Origin: Lachnospiraceae bacterium
GTDB taxonomy: Bacteria; Bacillota; Clostridia; Lachnospirales; Lachnospiraceae
Direction of reading: 5' to 3'
DNA length: 32,305 nucleotides
Assembly (NCBI GenBank): GCA_023663945.1
Contig: JAMPGL010000042.1
Coordinates: 1-32,305 of the forward strand
The notes beneath the pieces were generated by a model that saw only the letters and a program-made list of their open reading frames with translations, ran no database searches and had not been told where the DNA came from. This document shows, in pieces, positions 6,848 through 14,866 of the stretch (position 1 is its first letter; the number at the start of each line of letters is the position of its first letter). Both the position numbers and the translations under genes were made by a program.

Positions 6848-9031
6848 ATGTCTGTTAAGATTGCACTCGCAGGAAATCCAAACTGCGGTAAGACAACACT
6901 ATTTAATGCATTTACGGGCTCTAATCAGTTTGTGGGGAACTGGCCCGGCGTAACGGTTGAAAAAAAGGAAGGAAAATTAAAGGGACATAAGGATGTCGTA
7001 ATCATGGATCTTCCCGGAATTTATTCCCTTTCCCCTTATACTTTGGAGGAAGTGGTAGCGAGAAATTATCTGATTTCGGAGAGGCCGGATGCTATTATTA
7101 ATATTGTGGATGGCACAAATATTGAAAGAAATCTTTATCTGTCAACACAGCTTATGGAGCTTGGGATTCCGGTTGTTATGGCTGTCAATATGATGGATAT
7201 AATCTCGAAAAGCGGAGATAAGATCAACACGGATAAGCTTTCTGAAAAGCTGGGCTGTCCGGTAGTTGAAATTTCTGCACTGAAAGGAACCGGAATCACA
7301 AAGGCTGCAGAAAAGGCAGTTGCACTGGCAAATGAAAAGAAGGCAGTACCTCCGGTTCATAAGTTTGCGGTCCGGGTGGAAAATGTTCTTGAAAAGATTG
7401 AAGATAAGCTTGGGAATGAGATTCCGGCTGAGCAGAAGCGCTTTTTTGCCATTAAGCTTTTGGAGCGTGATGACAAGATTGCCGAGCAGATGTCTTTTGT
7501 GCCGGATGTATCGGCGGAGATTGAACGCATAGAGAAAGAGATGGATGATGATACCGAAAGCATCATCACCAATGAAAGATATGTATATATTTCATCTATT
7601 ATCGGTGAATGTTACCAAAAGAACAGCAAGGAAAAGTTGACGGTTTCCGATAAGATTGATAAAATTGTGACGAACAGATGGCTCGCGCTTCCTATTTTTG
7701 CAGTGGTTATGTTCATTGTATACTACATTTCAGTGACCACTGTGGGAACTTGGGCGACGGATTGGGCAAATGACGGAGTGTTCGGCGACGGATGGAGCCT
7801 GTTTGGATTGGAGGTTCCGGGAATACCGGTGTTAGTAGAAGGTCTGCTTGGCGCTATCGGATGCGCTGACTGGCTCCAATCGCTGATTCTTGACGGAATT
7901 GTGGCGGGCGTCGGCGCTGTTTTGGGATTTGTACCGCAGATGCTGGTGCTCTTTATCTTCCTTGCCTTTTTGGAGGCGTGCGGATATATGGCAAGAGTTG
8001 CGTTTATTATGGACCGTATTTTCCGTAAATTCGGGCTTTCCGGCAAATCCTTTATCCCGATCTTGATTGGCACCGGATGTGGGGTTCCCGGAGTTATGGC
8101 GTCAAGAACCATTGAAAATGACAGAGACCGTAAAATGACGATTATGACCACCACATTTATTCCCTGCGGGGCGAAGCTGCCGATCATCGGTTTGATTGCA
8201 GGCGCATTGTTTGACGGAGCCGCATGGGTGGCGTGGAGCGCATGGTTTGTAGGCTTTGCGGCAATTGTATGTTCCGGTATTATTTTAAAGAAGACCAAGA
8301 TGTTTGCAGGAGACCCGGCGCCTTTTGTTATGGAGCTTCCGGCATATCATATGCCTACGGCTGGGAATGTGCTTCGAAGCATGTGGGAGAGAGGCTGGTC
8401 CTTTATCAAAAAGGCAGGAACGATTATCCTCCTTTCAACCATCGTTCTTTGGTTCTTAATGAGCTTTGGCTGGGCGGACGGTTCCTTTGGAATGCTGGAG
8501 GCAGAACAGCTTGACAGCAGTATCTTAGCGGGACTGGGAAGCATTTTTGCACCCCTGTTTATTCCTCTTGGCTGGGGAGACTGGAAGATGGCAGTTGCGG
8601 CAATTACCGGCTTGATTGCTAAGGAAAATGTAGTAGGAACTTTTGGCATTCTCTTTGGATTTGCAGAAGTAGCAGACGAGGGAGAGGAGATTTGGGGAGC
8701 GTTAGCAGGCAGCATGAGCGCGGTTGCGGCTTATTCCTTCCTGATATTCAACCTGTTGTGCGCGCCTTGCTTTGCGGCAATGGGAGCAATCAAGAGAGAG
8801 ATGAATAATGCAAAATGGTTCTGGTTTGCAATTGGATACCAGACAGTGCTTGCCTATGTAGTTTCCCTCTGTGTTTACCAGTTAGGATCCCTGTTCAGTG
8901 CAGGAGCGTTTGGAATCGGTACGGCAGTTGCAGTGCTTTTGGTAGTCGGTTTCCTTTATCTGCTGTTTCGGCCATACAAAGAGAGCGGAACCTTAAAGGT
9001 AAACATGAAAAAGATGGTACAGAGCAAATAA
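6848..9031 (+). CDS. feoB: Ferrous iron transporter FeoB
   Basis: A 727-residue GTPase-coupled Fe(II) permease of the inner membrane. The N-terminal G domain has G1 GNPNCGKT (9-16), G3 DLPG (54-57), G4 NMMD (114-117) and G5 near SALKG (about 143), then a helical GDI-like spacer to about 270. The membrane part begins near residue 285 (RWLALPIFAVVMFIVYY). Gate motifs with conserved Cys are visible: GTGCGVPGVMASR (Cys411) and CAPCFAA (Cys638, Cys641). The sequence ends in a hydrophobic helix and a basic tail. Length and order are normal and the gene is intact. It is cotranscribed with two feoA genes and a short Cys-rich membrane protein. Confidence 0.97.
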   Translation: MSVKIALAGNPNCGKTTLFNAFTGSNQFVGNWPGVTVEKKEGKLKGHKDVVIMDLPGIYSLSPYTLEEVVARNYLISERPDAIINIVDGTNIERNLYLSTQLMELGIPVVMAVNMMDIISKSGDKINTDKLSEKLGCPVVEISALKGTGITKAAEKAVALANEKKAVPPVHKFAVRVENVLEKIEDKLGNEIPAEQKRFFAIKLLERDDKIAEQMSFVPDVSAEIERIEKEMDDDTESIITNERYVYISSIIGECYQKNSKEKLTVSDKIDKIVTNRWLALPIFAVVMFIVYYISVTTVGTWATDWANDGVFGDGWSLFGLEVPGIPVLVEGLLGAIGCADWLQSLILDGIVAGVGAVLGFVPQMLVLFIFLAFLEACGYMARVAFIMDRIFRKFGLSGKSFIPILIGTGCGVPGVMASRTIENDRDRKMTIMTTTFIPCGAKLPIIGLIAGALFDGAAWVAWSAWFVGFAAIVCSGIILKKTKMFAGDPAPFVMELPAYHMPTAGNVLRSMWERGWSFIKKAGTIILLSTIVLWFLMSFGWADGSFGMLEAEQLDSSILAGLGSIFAPLFIPLGWGDWKMAVAAITGLIAKENVVGTFGILFGFAEVADEGEEIWGALAGSMSAVAAYSFLIFNLLCAPCFAAMGAIKREMNNAKWFWFAIGYQTVLAYVVSLCVYQLGSLFSAGAFGIGTAVAVLLVVGFLYLLFRPYKESGTLKVNMKKMVQSK

Positions 9032-9079
9032 CATCTGCATAAGATGAAGCAGAGCGTAAAAGGTGTTGAGGAGAAGGTC

Positions 9080-9223
9080 ATGGGAACTATCGTTACAGCG
9101 GCAGTTTTAGTCTGCATCGTGGGATTGGTAATCCGGAAGATGATTTGTGATAAAAAAAGCGGGAAATCCCTCCAATGTGGATGCGATTGTAAGAATTGCG
9201 CAGGCGGATGTGGACAGAGGTAA
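9080..9223 (+). CDS. FeoB-associated Cys-rich membrane protein
   Basis: A 47-residue protein starting at the ATG at 9080 after a GAGGAGAAGG site. An N-terminal membrane helix (about residues 3-18, TIVTAAVLVCIVGLVI) is followed by a basic linker and a tail rich in Cys: QCGCDCKNCAGGCGQ with Cys at 33, 35, 37, 40 and 44. This matches the FeoB_associated family found right after feoB in many Firmicutes. It is thought to assist FeoB, perhaps by handling the metal or an iron-sulfur cluster; the exact role is unknown. It is the last gene of the feo operon, 48 bp after feoB. Confidence 0.9.
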   Translation: MGTIVTAAVLVCIVGLVIRKMICDKKSGKSLQCGCDCKNCAGGCGQR

Positions 9224-9322
9224 ATGTATAAATGCAAAACTCCGGGAATCGAAGGACGGTGACTGGATATTATGAAGCTTTCGGAAGTAAGCCCTATCCT
9301 TTACAGCAGTTTTTGGAGCAGT

Positions 9323-9452
9323 TTATTCCCGCGAGCAACGAGTCAAAGTCATGCTTGCATGACCTTGACGACTGCCGCGAGGGTCTAATACCCCGCAGCT
9401 TGCTGCGTTACAAGTTTGATGCCCCGTCAGCTTGCTACGGGGTATTTGACTC
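9323..9452 (+). repeat. Structured intergenic repeat, copy A
   Basis: First of three copies of a dispersed element beginning TTATTCCCGCGAGCAA. Hairpin GTCATGC-TT-GCATGAC (9348-9354 with 9357-9363) is flanked by GTCAA/TTGAC. A conserved block GACTGCCGCGAGGGTC follows, then a terminal GC-rich hairpin. GAGTCAAA (9340-9347) can alternatively pair with TTTGACTC (9445-9452). Copy A has 31 extra bases relative to copy C, holding a second hairpin CGCAGC-TT-GCTGCG, which looks like a duplicated terminal module. It fills most of the 403 bp without genes between the feo operon and the LytTR gene. A TATAAT-like stretch near 9576 may serve the LytTR gene; nothing else was recognised in this gap. Confidence 0.85.
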
Positions 9453-9626
9453 CGTAGGCATAAAGAGCGCATGGCTTGTGGTCATGCGCTTTTGGCATAG
9501 AAGGATTTTTGGTCATTTTGTGCCGTGATTAGTCGTTTGGTGCAATCTTCCCAAATTTTATTTAAAACCGAACCGATATAATTCATATACTATGTGGCAG
9601 AAACGGAGGCGGAATGACAGGGGCGT

Positions 9627-9995
9627 ATGAATAGTGGGTTAAGGGCTGCAAGATGTGATGACGGTGAAGGGGACAGAATCATTCAATTTTCTTTTGTGGA
9701 AGGAAAAAAGAGCATCAAGGTGGACGAGATTGTTTATATTGAAACATCTCGTCACAAAAATATCTTTTATGTGGGAGAACAGACTTACAGCATCTATAAA
9801 AAGTTAGACGAGATTGAGCAGGAGCTGAAAGGGCTGGATTTTCTGCGGATTCACCAAAGCTTTCTTGTTAATATGCATTATATCGAAAAGATCAGCAGTT
9901 ATGTACTCCGGCTTAAGACCGGAAGGGAGCTTTCGGTTCCCAAGGCGCGTTATCCGGAGGTAAAGAGACAATTTATGATGTTTAAAGGAGAATAA
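9627..9995 (+). CDS. LytTR-type DNA-binding regulator without receiver domain
   Basis: A 122-residue protein that is almost entirely one LytTR DNA-binding domain: about 20-115, with the signature KVDEIVYIETSRHKNIFYV, LDFLRIHQSFLVNMHYIEKI and ELSVPKARYPEVKRQF. LytTR domains usually sit behind a response-regulator receiver or a membrane sensor; here there is neither. An in-frame stop at 9615 rules out a simple N-terminal extension, and no receiver remnant was seen upstream, so this is likely a stand-alone regulator. The ribosome site is poor: GGAGGC is 17 bases upstream. It ends 4 bp before the next small gene and probably forms a two-gene unit with it. Confidence 0.87.
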   Translation: MNSGLRAARCDDGEGDRIIQFSFVEGKKSIKVDEIVYIETSRHKNIFYVGEQTYSIYKKLDEIEQELKGLDFLRIHQSFLVNMHYIEKISSYVLRLKTGRELSVPKARYPEVKRQFMMFKGE

Positions 9996-9999
9996 GATT

Positions 10000-10314
10000 A
10001 TGGCAGTGCAGGGAGTAAATCAAAACACCTCTTTTGGGGAAAGAACCAGCCAGGGCAAGTCCCAACAAGCGGCAGGCGGATTTGGAGAAATCATGGAATT
10101 GATTCAAAACCGGAAAAGTGAAATCTTGGAAAAGGTCAAAAAGGGAGAGACCGAGCCTGTGATTCAGATTGGCGCACAGGCGTATACGGAGAAGCAGTGG
10201 GAAAAGATGCTGGAGAGCCTGGATGATACCGAAAAGGACATTAAGGATATGATTCAGGAGGCAATCGAAATGTATAAGAAGAAACGGGAGCAGGAGGATA
10301 AGCAGCAGGCGTAA
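10000..10314 (+). CDS. Small charged hypothetical protein
   Basis: A 104-residue protein I do not recognise. Residues 1-30 are polar and Gly/Gln/Ser-rich (probably disordered). Residues 30-50 form a helix (FGEIMELIQNRKSEILEKVKKG). The segment EPVIQIGAQAYTEKQWEKMLESLDDTEKDIKDMI follows, then a Lys/Glu-rich tail. There is no signal peptide or membrane segment. It starts 4 bp after the LytTR gene, with a GGAG site within that gene's end (AAAGGAGAATAAG), so the two are translationally close. Its composition and size resemble the small unknown gene at 13626, but no convincing alignment was made. It may be a partner or target of the LytTR regulator (inference). Confidence 0.7.
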   Translation: MAVQGVNQNTSFGERTSQGKSQQAAGGFGEIMELIQNRKSEILEKVKKGETEPVIQIGAQAYTEKQWEKMLESLDDTEKDIKDMIQEAIEMYKKKREQEDKQQA

Positions 10315-10357
10315 ACGCGCCTAAAAATTTTTACTTAAAATTTTCATTTCATAAACG

Positions 10358-10386
10358 TTGACTTCATTGCGTTAAAGCAGTATAAT
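10358..10386 (+). promoter_or_regulatory. Promoter of the ABC transporter operon
   Basis: TTGACT (10358-10363) and a perfect TATAAT (10381-10386) are separated by 17 bases, about 40 bases ahead of the lipoprotein start. It lies in the short gap after the small gene that ends at 10314. No operator-like palindrome or leader structure was recognised. Confidence 0.85.
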
Positions 10387-10427
10387 CAAAAACGGTGAAA
10401 ACAAACTGTTTAGAGGAGGAAAATGAA

Positions 10428-11513
10428 ATGAAAAAGTTTTTGGCATTATTGGCAGCGGCGGCATTGACAGTCAGCCTTGCGGCATGCGGAGGCGCGTCTG
10501 CGGAAGAGAGCAGTGCGGCGGACAATGCAGCGGAAAGTGATACTGCTGAGCAGGAAGCGGACAATGCAGCGGAAAGCGATACTGCTGAGCAGGAAGCGGC
10601 TCCGGCGCAGTCGGAGGAATCAGACGGCGCTTCTTACACAGTAGGAATCTGCCAGCTGGTTCAGCATGACGCACTGGACGCGGCAACACAAGGGTTCATG
10701 GATGCATTAAAAGAAGAATTTGGTGATCAGATTACCTTCGATGTGCAGAATGCACAGGGCGACTCCAACACCTGTTCCACCATTATCAATGGTTTTGTTT
10801 CAGAGAAAGTGGATCTGATTTTGGCAAACGCAACACCGGCACTTCAGGCAGCAGCTGCAGGAACCAATGAGATTCCGATTCTTGGAACTTCCGTTACGGA
10901 GTACGGCGTAGCTCTTGATATTGATAATTTCTCCGGCACGGTAGGTGGAAACATCTCCGGTACATCAGACCTTGCGCCCCTTGACGGGCAGGCGGATATG
11001 TTAGAGGAGCTGTTCCCGGATGCAAAGAAGGTAGGGCTTTTGTATTGTTCCGCAGAGCCTAATTCCCAGTATCAGGTTGATACGGTTAAGGAATTTTTGG
11101 AGGCAAAGGGATATGAGTGCGAATATTATGCATTCTCTGATTCCAACGACCTTTCTGCAATTGCAACCACAGCGGCAAATGAAGCGGACGTAATTTATAC
11201 GCCCACTGACAATACCGTGGCAAACAATACAGAGATCGTTGCTAATATTTGTATCCCTGCAAACGTACCGGTTATCGCAGGTGAGGAGGGTATCTGTAGA
11301 GGCTGCGGCGTGGCAACGCTTTCCATCAGCTATTATGATTTGGGCGTAGGCACCGGCAGGATGGCGGCTAAGATTCTTAAGGGCGAGGCGGATATTTCTA
11401 CCATGCCTATCGAGTATGCGCCGAACTTTACCAAGAAGTACAGTGTTGAAAACTGCGAAGCTTTAGGAGTTACCATTCCGGATGATTACGAAGCAATCGC
11501 GGCAGCAGAATAA
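10428..11513 (+). CDS. ABC transporter substrate-binding lipoprotein (ABC_sub_bind family)
   Basis: A 361-residue lipoprotein. Signal peptide MKKFLALLAAAALTVSLAAC with lipobox Cys20; then a Ser/Ala/Glu-rich linker with a 13-residue sequence repeated twice (residues 31-56). The type-I periplasmic-binding fold follows from about residue 68 (YTVGICQLVQHDALDAATQGF). This opening, the VGLLYCSAEPNSQYQV segment and the partner genes fit the ABC_sub_bind family, which includes the tryptophan-binding TrpX of streptococci. The substrate here is undetermined. The start at 10428 has a GAGGAGG site; 11 more upstream in-frame codons lack signal-peptide character. It heads an operon with a permease and an ATPase, separated from them by a hairpin at 11542 that could lower downstream expression. 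Confidence 0.93.
   Translation: MKKFLALLAAAALTVSLAACGGASAEESSAADNAAESDTAEQEADNAAESDTAEQEAAPAQSEESDGASYTVGICQLVQHDALDAATQGFMDALKEEFGDQITFDVQNAQGDSNTCSTIINGFVSEKVDLILANATPALQAAAAGTNEIPILGTSVTEYGVALDIDNFSGTVGGNISGTSDLAPLDGQADMLEELFPDAKKVGLLYCSAEPNSQYQVDTVKEFLEAKGYECEYYAFSDSNDLSAIATTAANEADVIYTPTDNTVANNTEIVANICIPANVPVIAGEEGICRGCGVATLSISYYDLGVGTGRMAAKILKGEADISTMPIEYAPNFTKKYSVENCEALGVTIPDDYEAIAAAE
10518..10595 (+). repeat. In-frame 39-bp tandem duplication in the lipoprotein linker
   Basis: Two 39-base units (10518-10556 and 10557-10595) differ by a single base (agt/agc) and encode ADNAAESDTAEQE twice. Because the unit is 13 codons it keeps the frame. It lies in the flexible linker between lipid anchor and binding domain, where copy number could vary by slippage without damaging the protein. 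Confidence 0.9.
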
Positions 11514-11541
11514 ATAAGGACAACAAACAGGAAATGGAAAC

Positions 11542-11573
11542 GGCAGTGGGAGGCGGACTCTCACTGCCTTTCT
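11542..11573 (+). terminator. Hairpin between binding-protein and permease genes (leaky terminator)
   Basis: GGCAGTG (11542-11548) pairs with CACTGCC (11562-11568), extended by GAG/CTC inside, followed by TTTCTG. The T-run is short, so partial termination or protection of the upstream mRNA end is more likely than full termination. That would give more binding protein than permease, a common arrangement in ABC operons. Confidence 0.6.
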
Positions 11574-11605
11574 GAAAACACACCCCTTTTCAATGGAGGA
11601 GCTCA

Positions 11606-12535
11606 ATGAATGTTTTAAATCTGCTTAGCGCAATGCCGGGTGCGCTTGCTCAGGGACTAATATGGGGAATCACGGCAATCGGCATTTATATTACTTTTCG
11701 GATTTTGGATTTTGCAGATCTGACGGTGGATGGTTCATTATGTACGGGCGGAGCGGTATGTATTATGATGATGCTTTCCGGACATAATGTTTTTATTTCT
11801 ATGCTTGCGGCAACCTTTGCAGGGATGCTCACCGGGCTTGCCACCGGAATTTTTCATACTTTTATGGGGATACCGCCGATTCTTTCCGGTATTCTTACGC
11901 AGCTGGCGCTGTATTCCGTAAATCTGGAGATTATGGGAAAGGCGAATCAGGCAATTAATGTAGACAAATACGACCTTTTGGTATCGCTTCGTTACATAAA
12001 AGGTGTTCCGATATATAAAAACACTATTTTGGTGGTGGCAGTTGCAATCATGCTGGTTGTAGCTGTTCTTTACTGGTTTTTTGGAACGGAGCTCGGCTGT
12101 GCGCTGCGGGCTACCGGATGCAATGCAGGCATGGCAAGGGCACAGGGAATCAATACCAATTTTTCAAAGGTGCTGGGGCTGATGATCTCCAATGGCCTGG
12201 TGGGACTTTCCGGCGCAATGCTTTCCCAGTATCAGGGATTTGCGGATGTGAATATGGGACGAGGCGCAATTGTTATCGGGCTTGCGGCGGTGATTATCGG
12301 CGAGGCGGTATTTGGAAGACTGTTCAATAATTTTGGTTTTAAGCTGATCGGCGTAGCATGCGGTTCCATTCTTTATTACTTTGTCCTCCAAACAGTGATT
12401 TGGATGGGCGTAAAGCCGGACCGGCTGAAGCTCTTCTCCGCGGTGGTGGTTGCAATTTTCCTTGCAATTCCTTATTGGAAGGATAAATATTTTGCAACGT
12501 CCGCTTTAAAGAAGGGAGGCAAAAATCATGCTTGA
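11606..12535 (+). CDS. ABC transporter permease (BPD_transp_2 type)
   Basis: A 309-residue polytopic membrane protein with about eight to nine hydrophobic segments, beginning with GALAQGLIWGITAIGIYITFRILDF, which is typical of the branched-chain amino-acid/ribose-type permease family. The cytoplasmic coupling region is recognisable as LGCALRATGCNAGMARAQGI (about 164-183). A GGAGG site lies before the ATG. Its last 8 bases overlap the start of the ATPase gene, which implies translational coupling. It serves as the channel for the upstream binding protein, cargo unknown. Confidence 0.93.
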   Translation: MNVLNLLSAMPGALAQGLIWGITAIGIYITFRILDFADLTVDGSLCTGGAVCIMMMLSGHNVFISMLAATFAGMLTGLATGIFHTFMGIPPILSGILTQLALYSVNLEIMGKANQAINVDKYDLLVSLRYIKGVPIYKNTILVVAVAIMLVVAVLYWFFGTELGCALRATGCNAGMARAQGINTNFSKVLGLMISNGLVGLSGAMLSQYQGFADVNMGRGAIVIGLAAVIIGEAVFGRLFNNFGFKLIGVACGSILYYFVLQTVIWMGVKPDRLKLFSAVVVAIFLAIPYWKDKYFATSALKKGGKNHA

Positions 12536-13322
12536 GATTAGAAATGTGACAAAAGTGTTTAATCCCGGAACAGTCAATGAAAAGCTTGCTCTTGACAATT
12601 TTTCCATGACCCTCGAAGACGGGGAGTTTGTGACGGTAATCGGCGGAAACGGAGCGGGCAAGTCAACCATGATGAACGCCATTGCGGGCGTGTGGCAGGT
12701 GGATTCCGGTCAGATATTGATTGACGGCGAGGATGTGACGAAGCTTTCTGAACACAAGCGTGCGAAATACTTGGGACGTGTGTTTCAGGATCCTATGATG
12801 GGAACGGCGGCAACCATGGGAATCGAAGAAAACCTTGCCCTTGCAAAACGCCGGGGACACGGGCGGACAATCCGCGCCGGAATTACCAAAAAGGAACGTG
12901 AGGAATACCGGGAGAAGCTGGCAATTCTGGGACTTGGACTGGAAGAGCGGCTTACCACCAAGGTGGGTCTCCTCTCGGGAGGACAAAGACAGGCGCTCAC
13001 CCTGCTGATGGCTGCCCTGCAAAAGCCCAAGCTGCTTCTTTTGGATGAGCATACTGCAGCGCTTGACCCCAAAACCGCGGCGAAGGTGTTGGAAACCACG
13101 GAATACATTGTAAACAGGGATCATCTGACCACCCTTATGATCACTCATAACATGAAGGATGCAATCGCTCACGGCAACCGTCTGATCATGATGATGGACG
13201 GCAGGATTGTTTTGGATATCCGAGGAGAAGAAAAGAAAAAGCTTACCGTGGAAGAACTGCTCCACAAGTTTGGAGAAGCAAGCGGGGAGGAATTTGTTAG
13301 TGATAAAGCAATCCTTGGGTAA
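12528..13322 (+). CDS. ABC transporter ATP-binding protein
   Basis: A 264-residue ATPase energising the transporter. Walker A GGNGAGKST at about 39-47, Q-loop near FQDPMMGT, signature LSGGQRQALTLLMA at about 148-161, Walker B LLLLDEHTAALDP at about 168-180 (Glu followed by His where many families have Pro or Ala), H-loop MITHNM at about 203-208. All catalytic motifs are intact. It overlaps the permease gene by 8 bases. After the stop there is no clear terminator before repeat copy B at 13350. Confidence 0.95.
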   Translation: MLEIRNVTKVFNPGTVNEKLALDNFSMTLEDGEFVTVIGGNGAGKSTMMNAIAGVWQVDSGQILIDGEDVTKLSEHKRAKYLGRVFQDPMMGTAATMGIEENLALAKRRGHGRTIRAGITKKEREEYREKLAILGLGLEERLTTKVGLLSGGQRQALTLLMAALQKPKLLLLDEHTAALDPKTAAKVLETTEYIVNRDHLTTLMITHNMKDAIAHGNRLIMMMDGRIVLDIRGEEKKKLTVEELLHKFGEASGEEFVSDKAILG

Positions 13323-13349
13323 TATACAGTAAATGGTATAACAGATTGC

Positions 13350-13463
13350 TTATTCCCGCGAGCAATGAGTCAAGTGGCTGCTTGCAGACATTTGACGACT
13401 GCCGCGAGGGTCAATACCCCGCATCGAAGATGTGCTATGCTCTGTGGCGGGGTTATTGACTTC
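13350..13463 (+). repeat. Structured intergenic repeat, copy B (diverged)
   Basis: Second copy of the element seen at 9323 and 30320. The conserved start TTATTCCCGCGAGCAA and block GACGACTGCCGCGAGGGTC are kept. The first hairpin is changed to GTGGCTGC-TT-GCAGACAT with mostly preserved pairing. The terminal stem is ACCCCGC/GCGGGGT (13416-13422 with 13447-13453) instead of ACCCCGT/ACGGGGT, a compensatory base-pair change. Its loop is replaced by a longer one containing ATC-GAA-GAT. GAGTCAA (13367-13373) can pair with TTGACT (13456-13461). It occupies the 303 bp without a gene after the ABC operon; nothing else was recognised there except the ribosome site of the next gene. Confidence 0.82.
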
Positions 13464-13625
13464 ATGACGGATAATGGACGTTTTGTGCCATTTCTCTTAA
13501 AAAGATAAGCGGACAGACCGATACAGATATGGGAGTAAAAATAGATGTATGGGTGCCTGTCCGCTGTTTTTATGAGAGTCAATGGCAGGACGGTGCCGGC
13601 AATTTTGAGTACAGGAGGAAGCAGT

Positions 13626-13937
13626 ATGAAAGTAGAAATAGGAAATGTCCAAAGTTTTATGGGAGGTCAGGAGAGCAAGGCGGCGAAGCGCGCCGAAGAG
13701 GAAAAGCAGATTAAGAAGGGCATTTATCAGATGAAGGCAATGATTGCCTCCCAGACGATGGAAACCCTTATGGAAGAGAGCGATAAGGCCGCGGAACGCA
13801 AGGGCAGAGAGCCGAAGGAGACGGCGGGCACAGAGTCTAAATCTGAGAAAAATAAAAAAACCGATGTGCAGACGGAAATGGAGAAGATGATCTCCACGGC
13901 AGGTCAAAAAGCCGTGTCAAACAAACTGGTTGTATGA
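13626..13937 (+). CDS. Small hypothetical protein, helical and charged
   Basis: A 103-residue protein, unrecognised. It is nearly all predicted helix: KVEIGNVQSFMGGQESKAAKR, then IKKGIYQMKAMIASQTMETLMEES (about 34-57), a Lys/Glu-rich spacer and a final amphipathic stretch MEKMISTAGQKAVSNKLVV. There is no signal peptide or membrane helix. The ATG at 13626 has an AGGAGG site; the open frame extends 27 codons upstream without one. It is followed by a strong terminator, so it is a single-gene transcript or the end of one. Real coding is likely from the ribosome site and terminator; function unknown. Confidence 0.65.
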   Translation: MKVEIGNVQSFMGGQESKAAKRAEEEKQIKKGIYQMKAMIASQTMETLMEESDKAAERKGREPKETAGTESKSEKNKKTDVQTEMEKMISTAGQKAVSNKLVV

Positions 13938-13960
13938 AGTAGTATTATTATAGATGGGAG

Positions 13961-13994
13961 CCCTCATGTTGCGCGTGCGCAATATGAGGGTTTC
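13961..13994 (+). terminator. Strong hairpin terminator
   Basis: CCCTCAT (13961-13967) pairs with ATGAGGG (13984-13990), and inside it TTGCGC pairs with GCGCAA around a GT loop, giving a stem of about 13 bp. TTTCTT follows. It closes the small gene ending at 13937 and separates it from the polyphosphate operon. Confidence 0.85.
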
Positions 13995-14121
13995 TTAGTA
14001 TCTGAAAATCTTTGATGTACAAAAAGGAGGAACACACAAAATTCACAAATTTTCCATTGGTTGGACAAATTTTAAAAGTAAACTAATGCCAGTTCTTAAA
14101 ATGCCAAAAGGGGGGAAACAG

Positions 14122-14796
14122 TTGGAACAATTTCGACACGAGTGGAAGCATGAGATCAATGCACTTGACGCGGTGCTGATCCGCCAGCGCATGCGAGCGG
14201 TGATGAAGCCGGATCCTCATGCAAGAGATGGAAAATATACTATCAGGAGCCTTTATTTTGATAATCTGCAGGACAAAGCACTGCGGGAAAAAATTGACGG
14301 CACGGACAGACGGGAAAAATTCCGCATCCGCTGTTATGACGGTGATTTGTCGGTTATTCATCTGGAAAAAAAGAAAAAACGAAATAATCTCACAAGCAAG
14401 GAGAGCGCGCCCCTTACAAGGGAGGAGGCATGTGCCGTCATTAGAGGAGACCTCAGTTTTATCAAGGAGAGCCCTTATGAGCTGGTGAGGGAGCTGTCCT
14501 GCAAGATGCAGTTCGCCGGGCTTAAGCCTAAGACCATTGTGGATTATACCCGTGAGCCCTTTGTGTATGCGCCGGGAAATGTCCGCGTCACGCTGGACTA
14601 TAATATCAGAACGGGGCTTGACTGTGTGGATTTTTTAAATCCGGACTGCGTGACGATACCGGCGGGAGACCCGGTAATCATTTTGGAGGTAAAGTGGGAT
14701 GCCTTTCTGCCGGATGTAATCCGAGATGCATTGCAGCTCACGAACCGGCGTGCGTGCGCTTATTCCAAATATGCGGCATGCCGGATTTATGGATAA
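14122..14796 (+). CDS. VTC-domain polyphosphate polymerase
   Basis: A 224-residue VTC-domain protein of the triphosphate tunnel metalloenzyme fold, in which relatives make polyphosphate from ATP at the membrane. Visible tunnel-strand motifs: FRHEWKHEIN near the start, IRSLYFDN, REKFRIRCYDG, VIHLEKKKKR, VDYTREPFVY, VRVTLDYNIRTG and IILEVKWD, with alternating basic and acidic residues as expected for the phosphate tunnel. I chose the TTG at 14122 because AAGGGGGG lies 6 bases upstream and it gives the usual N-terminus. An ATG at 14086 adds 12 residues but has no ribosome site. It is followed by a DUF4956 membrane protein and CotH, a recurrent cassette in Lachnospiraceae. Confidence 0.9.
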   Translation: MEQFRHEWKHEINALDAVLIRQRMRAVMKPDPHARDGKYTIRSLYFDNLQDKALREKIDGTDRREKFRIRCYDGDLSVIHLEKKKKRNNLTSKESAPLTREEACAVIRGDLSFIKESPYELVRELSCKMQFAGLKPKTIVDYTREPFVYAPGNVRVTLDYNIRTGLDCVDFLNPDCVTIPAGDPVIILEVKWDAFLPDVIRDALQLTNRRACAYSKYAACRIYG

Positions 14797-14866
14797 GAGC
14801 ATAACAGGAAAGAAACGATAAGGAAAGATAAAAGAAAATAAAGCGGAAAGGGATAGGAAGAAAGAG

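Noticed and set aside
7723-8298. Long minus-strand frame of 191 codons inside feoB
   Set aside because: It is antisense to an intact feoB with strong family motifs; no ribosome site and Pro/Thr-rich composition typical of a shadow frame.
9232-9528. Open frame of 98 codons across repeat copy A
   Set aside because: It reads through the hairpins of a non-coding repeat, has no ribosome site, and the encoded sequence is unlike a protein; copies B and C do not keep the frame.
12663-13265. Minus-strand frame of 200 codons inside the ABC ATPase gene
   Set aside because: Antisense shadow of a gene with intact Walker and signature motifs.
14024-14110. Small leader peptide after the AAGGAGG at 14024 upstream of the VTC gene
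   Set aside because: No ATG, GTG or TTG at a proper distance; the ten-codon frame from TTG at about 14058 is too far away and short to support.
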